DNA from: Sepioteuthis lessoniana | Taxonomy: Eukaryota; Mollusca; Cephalopoda; Myopsida; Loliginidae | Direction of reading: 5' to 3' | Assembly (NCBI GenBank): GCA_963585895.1 | Contig: OY757924.1 | Location: 57,085,301 to 57,149,300 of the forward strand | Length of the DNA stretch: 64,000 nt | Part shown: positions 53,690 to 63,992 of the stretch, in pieces | How positions within the stretch are numbered: the stretch's first letter is position 1 | Layout: the number at the start of each line of letters is the position of its first letter | Notes under the pieces: model-generated | What the model saw: the letters and a program-made list of their open reading frames with translations, nothing else | Database searches by the model: none | What the model was told of the DNA's origin: nothing | Position numbers and translations under genes: made by a program

Positions 53690-54190
53690 AAGCCTCAAAA
53701 AGGATTCCCAATAAAGACAATTATTTTGTTGTTGTTTTTTGTTGTTGTTGTTGTTTTGTTTTTTGGCGGGGGGAGGCTCGAATCCTTTTTTCAAAGATAA
53801 TAAGGCTGACTCCTCGTGTGGAAAATAAACGAGAGGAAATTCTTTTTCGACCCAGTTTCCTCCAGATTACAAGTTTGTCAAATATTTCCAACACCAGCCA
53901 ATTGGAGAGAATTAATCAAATAGGACGTGAAGAGGCGAAAGCGTGGGTGGGAGGATAAGACGCACCCTACCTAAACTAACTGGCAAGGTCACATGGCAAA
54001 CAGAAACCCTCAAAGAAAGAGAAGATTTAAAAGAACAACTTGGAGTAAGATATAACCAATTGAACGAGGTCGAGGCAGAGACAGCTAAAAGTACATGGGG
54101 CTATCAGCTGACCAGGTGGTATTTATTTTTTCTATAAAGACATTTTTGAGTTATTCTGTATGTCAAGAGCCGGAAACATCTATTCGGCTG
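53690..54190. other. No gene recognised
   Basis: (GTT)n runs occur at 53725-53760. The short frame 53943-54137 has no domain. Confidence 0.35.
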
Positions 54191-54194
54191 TGTT

Positions 54195-54286
54195 TATTTT
54201 GGCACAAGACGGGACGTATGGAGGCAATCTCAGAGAACCGAACTCTCTGATAGTGGCCTCACCTGCTAACTTTACACCACATTGGT
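54195..54286 (-). mobile_element. SINE-A, diverged copy
   Basis: The minus strand has GTGGTGTAAAGTTAGCAGGT, GAGTTCGGTTCTC (B box) and CTTGTGCCA of T3. Confidence 0.65.
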
Positions 54287-54350
54287 TAAGTGACTGATTT
54301 TAACAGCATGTCAACCCATCTGGGGTTATTTTATGCTAAGAGTTTGTAAA
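54287..54350 (-). repeat. T2 tail block
   Basis: In minus orientation, TGATTTTAACAGCATGTCAA, then CC ... GGGGTTATTTTATGC. It directly adjoins the palindrome at 54358. Confidence 0.65.
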
Positions 54351-54357
54351 GATTTTA

Positions 54358-54462
54358 CGGGTCTTTTAGCGTTAAATTTTAATCATAAACGTATATTATA
54401 CTTATGCTGTATATATATGTATAATATACGTTTATGATTAAAATTCAACGCTAAAAGATCCG
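54358..54462. repeat. 105-bp near-perfect palindrome
   Basis: The left arm starts CGGGTCTTTTAGCGTTAAAT and the right arm ends ATTCAACGCTAAAAGATCCG. The arms are about 45 bp with two or three mismatches and a loop of about 15 bases around TTATGCTG. It may be two facing copies of the region just 5' of a T2 element. Confidence 0.9.
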
Positions 54463-54522
54463 TATATATACATACACACACATATATATAGTGTTGTCTT
54501 AATTCTCTCTCTTTCTTTCTCT

Positions 54523-54690
54523 CTGATACCTGCCATACACCAAACTTTGTCAAGTCATTCTGAAACCACCGGTTAAGATCACTGCAGTTAAGCAGCGATT
54601 AGTTTGTTTGGTATTCATATGGGTGACCACTTTCGAACTGCAAGTAAGCAACCTAAGTCCTGTGTGCTTGACTAAGCAAAATTTAGTAAA
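54523..54690 (+). mobile_element. 5S rRNA-headed SINE with T3-type tail
   Basis: 54523-54645 matches 5S rRNA order: TGCCATAC, CTGAAACCACCGGTTAAGAT, CAGTTAAGCAGCG (internal promoter A box), TTTGGTATTCATATGGGTGACC (box C). It is diverged and lacks the 5S 3' terminal helix. Instead it runs into GTCCTGTGTGCTTGACTAAG and CAAAATTTAGTAAATAACTA, which resembles the SINE-A tail. So it is better read as a SINE3-like element than a 5S pseudogene. Confidence 0.7.
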
Positions 54691-56494
54691 TAACTACCAA
54701 TCTACACCATTGAACATATAACCACTTTTTTTTATTATGTAAGAAGACATAGTTAGTGGATTTGAGTTAGAGTAATACGCCCATTTTTTTTTTTTTTTTT
54801 TTTTTGACAATCTATACTTTTCGAAAGTGTAAGAAAGTCTCATTGTTTTCAACAACTACAAAACAACATATTGTATACTGCTACTCGCCAATCAATTCCT
54901 ACTACTACTGTTTGCAGGAATAAAGTTTTCGTATTTTGCACGTGGCAAATGACAGTTTAAAAAAAAAAGATTTGCAAACAAAATAATTCACCGCCTAGAT
55001 TTATCATAATGAACTTGTCTTCTATTGTTGCATTTTAATAACATTATTTTTTATAGAATCAGGAACGATGGGTTTTATATTACCAAGAGCTCAAAAGAAA
55101 CAAAAAGAATAGTTTGTTTCAAGTGTGTGCGTTGATTAAACTAACCTGTCGTTCTGATAACTATAGCTGAATACAGATGCCGTTTTAACAACCTTGATGA
55201 AGGTATATTAATGAAAGGAAAACACTACAGCAAAAAGCAGTTCAAGATGTGTGTGCCGGACTAACTTTTGTTAGTAAGAAAATGAATAAAGCAAAATGAC
55301 AAGATCGATATGACTGAAAAACCACTCCGGTACAGCTGACACAAACAGCATTGGAAGATAGACTTCAAAAGCATTTTCCTTCTCTTTAATCCTTTATTGT
55401 AAACTAATTCTCCCCATACACACAAATAGTAAGAGTGAGAAGGAAAATATGTGAACAAGACAAGTAAGAATTTTTAAATTTGCCTATGTCTAACGATTAA
55501 ATTTGTTTTCAGATTCATGCTCTGACTACGAGAAAATGCGGTTTGTATTTTAATTTCGTTTATTTCATTTTATTTTATTTACATAGTCACCAAACATTCT
55601 CTCGATTTGAAATCAATCAAAATTAAAGATCGCACCATCAACAAAGAAGGAAATGAAAAAAATCACTTTTGAAACGTTTGTCAAATAAATAAATAGCCTG
55701 AATTTTTTTTTTTTTTTCTTTCTTTCTTCTTACTCAAAAGTATAAAGTGCTATTTCTTAGAACAGTAATTCATCTAGATTACTTAACTTGAAGAAACTTC
55801 AAACAAATATTTAAAAGTACACTTAACAGGAAATTTGATACAATAGTCACGTTTTCGTTCGTCTACTGGTCCAGGTCTTGTTCCTTTTTCTTAATTATTT
55901 CAAATTCTTTGACCTTCAACATCTTATAGTTTACATCTTTTATGAAGTAACTTCTTCCCAACCAAAAAATACTGCCATCCCAACAAGACGAACTTCATCT
56001 GGACAAATTTATTTACAAACTTTATTTAGTCATGTCCTATCATATTTTGTCCGGATATGATAATATAATACAAATATAGAAAAAGCCTAGTTTAGCCAAC
56101 GGCAGATTTTCATGATTTCTGTTGCACGTTATAAACAAAAACTCGGCTCTTGTTATATTTAATTTTATTGGGATTATCCCCGCCCCGTCATAATCATCTA
56201 ATTTTGAATTAGTTGCCTATTCGATTGCAATGTTTTTCTTTCCCTTTTTTTTTCTGCCAGTTGAATAGAGTCTAGTTATTATGGTGATACGAAAACAACG
56301 GGTTTGAAATTATTATTCCATCACTCAGTCAGCCAAGAAGCAGCAGAATCGGATATTTACAAACAAGGTAAATTCAATAAATAACAATAATTTAAATTCA
56401 GTCTTTAAATTTCACAACCTCACCAGGTTCAGATGTTTGATCTTATTTGTTACCTCTTTTTCTTGTAATTGTTCGTTGTGGCCAAAGAAAACTA
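54691..56494. other. No gene recognised
   Basis: AT-rich, with a T tract at 54785-54805. The short frames 55261-55458 and 55878-56060 have no domain. Confidence 0.4.
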
Positions 56495-56625
56495 CTTGTA
56501 GTTGTTGTTTACTAAGCTTCGCTCAGTTGTGACACAAGGCCAGGTGTTTGCGGAACTCAGTGGGAATCGAGCTCACTAACAATGGGCTTCTAAACTAGCT
56601 TTCTAATCTTTACTCGTAAGATGTC
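56495..56625 (-). mobile_element. SINE-A copy
   Basis: The minus strand has GTAAAGATTAGAAAGCTAGT, GAGCTCGATTCCCACTGAG (B box), CCTTGTGTCACAACTGAGC and AAGCTTAGTAAAC, a full T3 tail. Confidence 0.75.
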
Positions 56626-57184
56626 CAATTAGTCGTAGTACTCGTCTATTTACTCTACAAATATTTACTTATTTAGTCTAGACCGTAATTTCACATTTCG
56701 GGGGGAAAATGTCAAATGGTTTGAGAGAAGCAAACGCTTAAAACATCCTCCGAAATTTTGCGATATTTTGTTGCGGATAAATGTGACCACTCCTCTCCAG
56801 TGACTGATAATTCCAGTCCTTGGTACCAAGAAAACTGTTGGAAGATACATGTAGAAATTTTAAATTGTGCTGCCTGAGTTTTTAAATATCTATTTGCATT
56901 TTAATTTTAATTTTATCTGATAAGTAGTTTTCTTTTTATCAACTTAAAAAAATATTTTATTGATAGAATGTTATTCTTTTTCGACGCTTTTTTTTGTTGT
57001 TGTTTTTCAGCTTCATACCAAAATAAAAGAGAGGTTCATTTTTTAATGTGTGGTGCCTCGCAGGAAATAAGCCTCCCTTTGCAGTCATTCATTCATGGTA
57101 ACAGTTGTCACTTGATTATTAATCAAATCACAATTGTCAATAATTACTCCTAAGAACAAGACTTGAGACTTTAGACTTAAAAGT
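56626..57184. other. No gene recognised
   Basis: Unassigned. Confidence 0.35.
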
Positions 57185-57325
57185 GGGCATCTCGGGTGGT
57201 GTAATAGTTAACAAGCTAGACTTACAAAACTTCATGAGTGAGTTCAAGTCTTATTGGATGCCCCATTCATACGGCCTTGTGCCACATCTAAGCAGAAAGC
57301 TTAGTAAATTTTTAAACTTAAGTTA
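57185..57325 (+). mobile_element. SINE-A copy with intact T3 hairpin
   Basis: The head is GGTGGTGTAATAGTTAACAA, the B-box position GAGTTCAAGTCTTATTGG, and the tail CCTTGTGCCACATC followed by the perfect hairpin CTAAGC-AGAAA-GCTTAG (57288-57304) and TAAAT. Confidence 0.85.
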
Positions 57326-57883
57326 TCACAAAATAATCAGCCTCTTTATTTTATTCTATTAAATTTATTTTGGTGAAAATCTTTACCGAATGAATCGATC
57401 TAGACAACTTGTTCGTTTCGTTTTGTCCAGTTGTATAATTCTCTTTTTATAATCAAACTAAGTGATTTCAAAGTTTTGATTAATTTAACTAATTGATTTT
57501 TAATAAACTAATACATTAATCAATAATTCAACTAATTGAGCAATTTAACAATTCCAATTTGGCAGAATACACGTAATTTAAAAAATAAATTTTTGAAAAT
57601 TATCTTTTATAATTCGATCGAGTCAAACTAGAAGTTTTAAGTCAAATAGATTTTTTATAACTAATTATAACCTCCTTCTCTATCCAGTAACTTCTGCCTT
57701 TATCTTTTGCTACTTGATACCAATTCAGACTTACAATTTGGACCGTATTGTGTAACCATTTGATTTTTTGATTCTTTTTTATTCTTTTATTTTTTTCAAC
57801 GCTTGTCCGGATAGAGGTTTTTGACACGCATCTCAATAGTAATCATAACTTTAAATTAGAATATGACCAAAAGTAAAATAATG

Positions 57884-57931
<48 letters not shown>

Positions 57932-58018
57932 CATAATGATTATAATAATAATAATAATATATATATATATAATAAAATGGACTAGATTTTGCACCCATCT
58001 TTTATACAGACTGAAATT

Positions 58019-58049
<31 letters not shown>

Positions 58050-58595
58050 AAGTGATGTAGTTATCAGAGTGTAATATTTTTGCATAAATCGGTTTATTCT
58101 TGAACGTATTTTAATTCAGGTAACATCGAGTTAGGTCGTCAATTTTTGGTGAATTTAAATGTATCAAAAATTAAGTAGATATGTAATATTATTTTGTTTT
58201 TAATACTGATGATTTTGTTATTATCTTTAAGTAGAACTCAAATTCAACCTTAGCTAATAACTTGAATTATTATTTTTTAAATACTTTTAACGGAAAAAGG
58301 GCGAACTATTGTTAGTTCCTTGAATTTATTGATTAGTTCAGAACTAGTTTGTTTTATAACTAATAAAGTTAATAAACATGTGCACCTGATGTTACGAAAA
58401 TGTTTTTAAAAAATGCAGTCATATGAGTGGCATTTTACCTAAACATTTTATCTATCTGTAGAATAATACGCGAATATATTTTGTGTTTTATATATAATTG
58501 CATCTACTTAGATGTTTGAAAATATTTTTGTTTGTCCGATATAGAAAATAATCTTTTTGAAAATCTTACATATATACACACACACATCAACAGCT
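57326..58595. other. AT-rich stretch with (TA)n microsatellites
   Basis: TA runs occur at 57886-57929, 57955-57971 and 58022-58049. No gene was recognised. Confidence 0.45.
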
Positions 58596-58599
58596 CTGC

Positions 58600-58865
58600 A
58601 CGAGCAAAATGAAACACAAGGTAATTTTTTCAGCAAAGTTTAACAAGTTTGAATTCAGAGTTTTCCTTTTCCTAAACTGGTTGCCATACCAAGATTAAGG
58701 AGCCAGTCTGCCCTACTATTTACTTATAGGTGGTGAGAGACTTGTTTAATTCATACCTTTCCCAAAGGTATTAGTGCTATGTTAAAAGCAAACAGCCTTG
58801 TCCAGGATTTGAACTTGGTTCCCTATGTCCATTTCTTATGGTGGTAACCTTAGCACTACTACAAT
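58600..58865 (-). mobile_element. SINE-B, diverged copy
   Basis: The minus strand shows AAGTTCAAATCCTGGACAAG (B box), CCTTTGGGAAAGGTATGAAT, AGGAAAAGGAAAACTCTGAA and the T3-type TACCTTGTGTTTCATTTTGC. Confidence 0.75.
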
Positions 58866-58939
58866 TACTTTCTATGTGTGCGTCTCATCAGAAAATACTC
58901 AACAGAAACTAACATATGCACAAGTGTAAAAAAGGATTT

Positions 58940-59050
58940 TGTATGAGGGTCAGCTGAAAAGTTCATAGGCTGACCAAGCTACACTCACTACACTGAAATG
59001 TGACCAAATGAGGTTTATTTTTCAACATGCTCCTCTTGCAGTCAAAACAA
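58940..59050 (+). mobile_element. Mariner terminal fragment
   Basis: TATGAGGGTCAGCTGAAAAG and TTCATAGGCTGACC correspond to the terminal inverted repeat family of mariner (TACGAGGGTCAGCTGAAAAG type). The subterminal AGGTTTATTTTTCAACATGC and CTCCTCTTGC strings also fit. There is no transposase. Confidence 0.65.
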
Positions 59051-59054
59051 CTAC

Positions 59055-59145
59055 CAAAAAACTGTAAATATAAACATACAGTAAATGTGATTTCCTTATA
59101 AAACTAGATGGGCTGACATGTTAAAATCAATCAACTATCTTTCTC
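59055..59145 (+). repeat. T2 tail block
   Basis: ATAAACATACAGTAAATGTG, then a decayed stem (AACTAGATGGGCTGACATG) and AAAATCAATCAA. Confidence 0.6.
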
Positions 59146-59269
59146 TTTAGATAGATAATCATCAGTAATTATCTGCAATTTTGTTGTATTTTTCTTTAGG
59201 TTGACACACCATTGAAATTATAAATTCCTTTTTGCTTACAGAGAGCCAGTTGGTATTTAATAATATAAA

Positions 59270-59355
59270 TCGCCTTTAACACTGACGTAATTCATAACTA
59301 GAGGATGGTGATCATGTTAATGATATCCACTATGCCACAGGGACTCCCCACCCCT
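59270..59355 (-). mobile_element. SINE-C head fragment
   Basis: The minus strand has CCCTGTGGCATAGTGGATAT (A box). The B box is lost and the rest is strongly diverged. Confidence 0.5.
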
Positions 59356-59555
59356 AAATATCTTATGTAAAAGAAAAAGTTTAATCCCATTTATGGGACG
59401 TTGGAAGCATTTAAAACAATTTTTGTAAATATCCCATAATATAGTTAAACCAATGTTCTATTTAGAATCTGTACTCTAGAGTTACATGAAAGATCTTTTA
59501 AAGAAATACGAAATTTTTTTTTTTTAATTTTTTTATTTAGGTAAACTTTTAAATG

Positions 59556-59902
59556 CATGAGAATTAATTTTTTTATATTTATTGCGAACTTTTTGTCCTC
59601 ATCTTGGTAGTTTTTGTGTTGTTTCTTCTTTCACTACGTTTCGGCCAAATTTCACCTCTGGCCTTCTTCAGGTGATTTACCGCGACCTCGGATAGGAATG
59701 CTGCGTCTTGTAACCGTATCCCCAGTAATTACTGCCTTCCATAGTTGTTGTCTATCGCACCACATTTTTTGACCAAGTAAACCTCTGGCCGGCTTGGGTA
59801 GGATTTGAAACTGCTATCTTCTGACAATGCTCACTTGGAACCGTAGAGACTCAACGCCTCTATCCGCTGCACCGCAATAAATAAAAAAATTAATTCTCAG
59901 AT
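59556..59902 (-). mobile_element. SINE-G: tRNA-like head within 28-bp inverted termini
   Basis: The ends TGAGAATTAATTTTTTTATA (from 59558) and the reverse complement of 59873-59900 are identical apart from a 2-base indel over 27-29 bp. Inside, the minus strand has GCGGTGCAGCGGATAGAGGC (A box) and AGTTTCAAATCCTACCC (B box). Further on are CCTGAAGAAGGCCAGAGGTG and GGCCGAAACGTAGTG, which can pair as GGCC/GGCC, then CTACCAAGATGAGGAC. The tail part equals the arms of the 53510-53683 palindrome. A tRNA-type promoter inside terminal inverted repeats is unusual. Confidence 0.75.
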
Positions 59903-59942
59903 TAAGAAGCCTCATCTCAAAATGATTCCTTTTAAATGCAAG

Positions 59943-60228
59943 TGGGGTAACGGTTATCGTCGTAGGAAATGGACACAGCGACATGAGTTCAAATCCTGGA
60001 CGAGACTGATAGCATTTCACATAGCACTAATACCCTTAGGAAAGGTATGAATCCAATTATTCTCCCTCCAGCTATGGGTAAATATTAGGGCAGACTGAGT
60101 TCTTCAGCCTTGGTGAGGCAACTAGTCTAGGAGAAGGAAAACTCTGAATTCAAACCAGTTAAACTCCACTTTAAAATTGACCTTGTGTCATATCCTGCCT
60201 GAGTGGAATGGTTGGTAAATATGGATAT
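59943..60228 (+). mobile_element. SINE-B, full copy
   Basis: GTGGGGTAACGGTTATCGTC (A box), GAGTTCAAATCCTGG (B box), body, and GACCTTGTGTCATATCCTGC with GGTTGGTAAATATGGATAT end. Confidence 0.9.
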
Positions 60229-60299
60229 CACATTTTTTGTGTACAGTCCTTTCAAATACAATTAATTTTTAAACAGTTCCATTTGACCCATTGATGACA

Positions 60300-60622
60300 C
60301 TCCAACAGGTTTGGTTGGTTTGATTTTATGGCATATCAACCATTGTAGGTTATTTAACGCCAAATCCATTTTTATACAAATAATCTGTTCCATTTAAAAC
60401 AATTCAGTTTAGCATAAGTACAGTTTTATTGTCAAAAACTGTTCCATTCCAAATAATTCAGATTAGCATAAGCACGCAGTTTAAATGTAAGTTCGGTTTA
60501 ATTGTCAAAAATATTTCTATTTCAAGCTATTCAGTTTAATCAAACAATTCAGTTTAACATAAGTATGCCGTTAGTTCTATTTAACCCATAGATAGGGCCC
60601 TGCAGGGTATACAGTCAGCATA
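60300..60622 (-). repeat. Family D copy, head truncated, T1 tail
   Basis: The T1 tail is at 60308-60366. Internal TTCAGTTTAGCATAAGTA units run to 60570. Only the CCCTATCTATGGGTTAAAT end of the head remains. Confidence 0.8.
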
Positions 60623-60629
60623 TTCTAGT

Positions 60630-60898
60630 AATAAGTTGGTTACCTTAGTCAAGGGTGACCCGAAGGCTCCCTTTTCAATAGCTACTACACTGAGGTGTAG
60701 AGGAGGGCGCTGCTTCATTCCCTGATTTGCTCAATTTTACCTTTGATCCTTACTTTATAATGCTGAGTGTTAAGTAAGGCGGCATGCACTGCCATTTTTT
60801 TGAGTCTTTGGTATGACTCGACTTGGGATTGAACCCCGGTCTCCCGTACCATTGGTGAACACTCTACTTATTAAGCCAATGGCCTAGTTTATTCTAAG
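60630..60898 (-). mobile_element. SINE-E copy
   Basis: The minus-strand head has GGCTTAATAAGTAGAGTG and GGGTTCAATCCC-like GGGGTTCAATCCCAAG (B box). The body GTGCATGCCGCCTTACTTAA and end GGGTCACCCTTGACTAAGGT match 11784-12045. Confidence 0.88.
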
Positions 60899-61425
60899 CC
60901 CTGCCTAAAAGGCAGATATTTTTGTTTTCCCATATAAACTATGCAATGAGCTGAAAATTTCCTATCATCTTGGTAAACCTTTTATTTTAAAAAATAATGT
61001 ATTCAAAATTTAAGATTGGTTGAATATCTATTAAACATAAAAAGTTCAATGGTGTTTATGGGATATTAACAGGGTGTAAAATGTAAATAAAGCAATTTTT
61101 GAAAAAAAAAATTTAATTTTTTATTTTTATTTGGTGTGTATACCAAATTACTAATTATACAATATTTAACATCTTTTAAGACAACTTAGATTTTATTTTA
61201 TTGCCTTTATAAACCTTTTAATGTCTTATGACATTAATACTGTGGTTACCTATTTGTCCTTTAAAGTTTTATTGCATGGATTCAACTAGAAGATTGATTA
61301 CATTTTGAAAATAGGACTTCATCTAAGGTTGAAATAAGTGTTTGTTTCTTTTTATTTATTTATTTTTTTATTTATTTACTTTATTTATTTTTTACCATAT
61401 AAAGTAAACAGTGAGTTGAAAATTT
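60899..61425. other. No gene recognised
   Basis: AT-rich. The frames at 61338-61577 and its antisense are chance ones across the T2 block. Confidence 0.4.
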
Positions 61426-61427
61426 CC

Positions 61428-61564
61428 AAGATGGAAATTTTTTTAATGGTATGCCAACCTGTGAGGGTTATTTTATGCTTAGATGTTAGGGAATTGTATA
61501 AATTTATATTTGCATTTTGTTTTTGTTTCTTAAGTATTTTGCACATGGTTATAAGTATTCCTAT
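61428..61564 (-). repeat. T2 tail and D internal unit, interrupted by an LTR element
   Basis: The T2 stem (TTTTAATGGTATGCCAACC ... GGGTTATTTTATGC) is at 61443-61480, then an AAGTATTCCTAT unit. The unit is interrupted at 61565 and its continuation CTATCTAATC resumes at 62190. Confidence 0.75.
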
Positions 61565-62189
61565 TGTTGCATATTGACTTTTGACAGAGCTGTCCATCAG
61601 GGATTCCTAAAACAGAACATTCCACCTGTGTAAACAAGTGATGTATGAGTGTATGTGGGTCATGGGAATTAGCAACTGGAATGTGTGGGCATTGGGAAAT
61701 TATAAATACACAGGTACCAATGTCAGTAATGGTGAGTCACAGATATAGTCACAAGAGTCACAACCAGAGAGGGCATGGGTAGTGGCCTGCAGCATATCCC
61801 AGCCAAGAAGCAGAAGTGCTAAGTGGGGCCTGAATATAGAAGCACAATGTGGCTAAGGAGAAAGGGTCAATATAGCAGTCCTCCGTCTGTCTTCGTCTCC
61901 CTGTCTCTCACCCACACTTACAGAAGATTTGGCCCTAAGAAAGAATGAAGAGACTGATATTTTTATAACCAAGTGTTATGGTTATTCATTCATTATGCAG
62001 CTATATAACATTTAATTGATTTGGTACCTTGACCAGAATTTTGGGATAAAGACGATGGTACTGTGATCTTTTTAGTTTCCTCAAGGAAGTTTCAACTCTA
62101 AGAAAGAATAAAAAGACATTTTTATAATCAAGTGTTCCGGTCATTTATTTCTTCATTCATTTCTTCATTCATTATGCTACTATATAACA
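61565..62189 (+). mobile_element. LTR - leader - partial LTR element with CTAT duplication
   Basis: The element is bounded by CTAT (61561-61564 and 62190-62193). 61565-62010 runs from TGTTGCATATTGAC to ATATAACA, with a TATA-like AAATTATAAATAC at 61699. Then come about 85 bp of leader (TTTAATTGATTTGGTACC ...). The last 92 bp (62098-62189) repeat the end of the first LTR (CTAAGAAAGAATRAA ... ATTCATTATGC.CTATATAACA). It looks like an element collapsed by deletion between leader and 3' LTR. Termini and duplication length match the solo LTRs at 1196 and 63369. Confidence 0.75.
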
Positions 62190-62193
62190 CTAT

Positions 62194-62378
62194 CTAATCT
62201 TATAATGGAGATTGTCTGTCTGTATAACCAAAACCATGTCACCACTGATATCATAATTTCCCTTAGTTATTCACATTGCATTCTTCATGATTTTATTTTT
62301 GTTTAAATATCAGTTAAGATAATTGTTCTATATGATTAATACCATTGGCCTTATCAGCATACTTATTACATGCAATTT
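62194..62378. other. No gene recognised
   Basis: Unassigned short stretch. Confidence 0.3.
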
Positions 62379-62449
<71 letters not shown>

Positions 62450-62458
62450 TACCTTTTT

Positions 62459-62508
<50 letters not shown>

Positions 62509-62510
62509 AC
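62379..62510. repeat. Compound microsatellite, two mirrored blocks
   Basis: (GT)n(AT)n, then GGTACC, then GTGTGTA(TA)n(CA)n. It gives rise to several low-complexity frames on both strands that are not genes. Confidence 0.95.
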
Positions 62511-62804
62511 CCAATAGCAGTTGACTGTGTGAACAAGAAGGCTAATTTATGTATTGATCTTAAGAATTTGATTTTAATGAATATTTGCTTGATATTCGTA
62601 TTGTTTAGATAGTATCTGTTCTTGGTAGAATCAATAGCCATTGTTGTTGACATTTATTAACTTAAAAGTTCATTTAATGCATACTTATTGCTGCAATATA
62701 AAATGAAATGGGTAAATTTTATAATCATTTTAAGTAAATCAAATTTCTTGCTTGTTGAACTGTTTTTCAGTTTGTAAATTAGATTTAAAACCAGAAGAAT
62801 CGAG

Positions 62805-62880
62805 GTGGGGGAATCACTATAGCATAGTGGTTAATGTGCTGGGTTTCAACATTGGTAGAATCCCTGTTGCCATTTTGATC
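62805..62880 (+). mobile_element. SINE-C head fragment
   Basis: ACTATAGCATAGTGGTTAAT (A box) and GTAGAATCCCTGTTGCC (worn B box). No T1 tail follows. Confidence 0.55.
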
Positions 62881-63094
62881 TTTAGTTCACAAAATCCAGT
62901 GTTGGTAATCCAAAAGATACATCTTGGCAGAAAGTTCAACCAGCAATTGTATATTGAGGACAGTTGCAAGCTTTAGTCCTCATCTCTGATTGGCCAATTT
63001 TTTACCAGAAGTGCCTGCTGTTATCAGGAAAGTTCATAAATAGAAATGACAATTTTGCAAACAGCATATACCAAACACAATCCAACAAATATTA

Positions 63095-63345
63095 TAGTTA
63101 GCAAGTTCAAACTCCAGTCGCATTATCACATTCCCTTTCAAATAAATATCCTTGCATCTGATGGTGAGACTCCAGTTCTGGAGATCTGGGTAGTGTGAAG
63201 TACTCTTTTATTTTCAGGTCCACTCTGACACAGAATTGTAATACCTGTTAGGGTCCCATCTATGGGTCAAATAGATGTTTGAAAATTGTTTGTATTCTAT
63301 AAGATTGAGTGTATTGGATCAGAATACTTGAAATCATATAACTGT
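63095..63345 (+). repeat. SINE-C scrap fused to a family D head
   Basis: AGCAAGTTCAAACTCCAGTC (B-box side of SINE-C) to about 63158 is followed without a gap by a D head beginning within CATCTGATGGTGAGACTCC, ending ATCTATGGGTCAAATAG, and one internal unit to 63345. Confidence 0.7.
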
Positions 63346-63368
63346 GTGCAAACAAGTGATTATTATTC

Positions 63369-63992
63369 TGTTATATTCTCATGTGCCGTATCATAACGAC
63401 ACAATGAAGAAGAAAGACGAGCGAAGACTTCTTTACAAATATTTTACCTCTCACTTTATTGCAAGGATTCAAAAGGGTTGTTCATGGTTTGCATGTGAGA
63501 GGGAGCTGGAGATCGAATATAAACTGTAATATCTTGACCCCACTGTTATGACCGTCACGTTGTGTCTTTTTCGTTCTTTAGTGATGCTCAACCGGAGGCC
63601 GAGGGCCCGCTCATCAGGGCCCAAAGGCCCCTTCGGCCTGATGTGGCTTTCCCTACCACATTTCGTCTATAACTCCGTCCGATCTTCAACTCAACTGCCA
63701 ACTGCCTCGTTGAACTCAACTCAATTGTATAATCGTTCGATGCCCACTCGATCTTTGAAATCGAATGTTTAATCGTCATCAAGCGGAAATAACTGTCATG
63801 CAGTTCAGAGGTCACTCTCTTCCGGTGCATCACTCTGTAGTGTACCATGGGAATTACCTTGTCCCATTTCATCAGCCAATTTCTGCCCACGCGATTTCCT
63901 CTCCTAGCTGCCATTGGAATGTGTCACTTCCTTCCGGTGCATCACCTTGGAATAGCATTTTTTGGGGCCAGGTCGAAGGTCAAAACATAACA
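63369..63992 (-). mobile_element. Solo LTR, TGTTAT/ATAACA family (copy 2)
   Basis: On the minus strand it runs from TGTTATGTTTTGACC to GAGAATATAACA, with exact 6-bp inverted ends TGTTAT/ATAACA. It has a perfect 4-bp duplication ATTC (63365-63368 and 63993-63996). AATAAAGTGAGAGGTA marks the poly(A) signal. It is inserted in a D internal unit. It matches 1196-1877 closely, including the 108-codon minus-strand frame that parallels the frame there. Both frames are inside the LTR and I do not take them as genes. Confidence 0.9.

Noticed and set aside
54523..54645. Functional 5S rRNA gene
   Set aside because: Too diverged, lacks the terminal helix and runs into a SINE-type tail.
62314..62653. Several frames on both strands
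   Set aside because: Translations of AT/GT microsatellite, low complexity only.
62805..62880. tRNA gene
   Set aside because: A and B box resemblance only. No cloverleaf could be drawn, and the head matches SINE-C.
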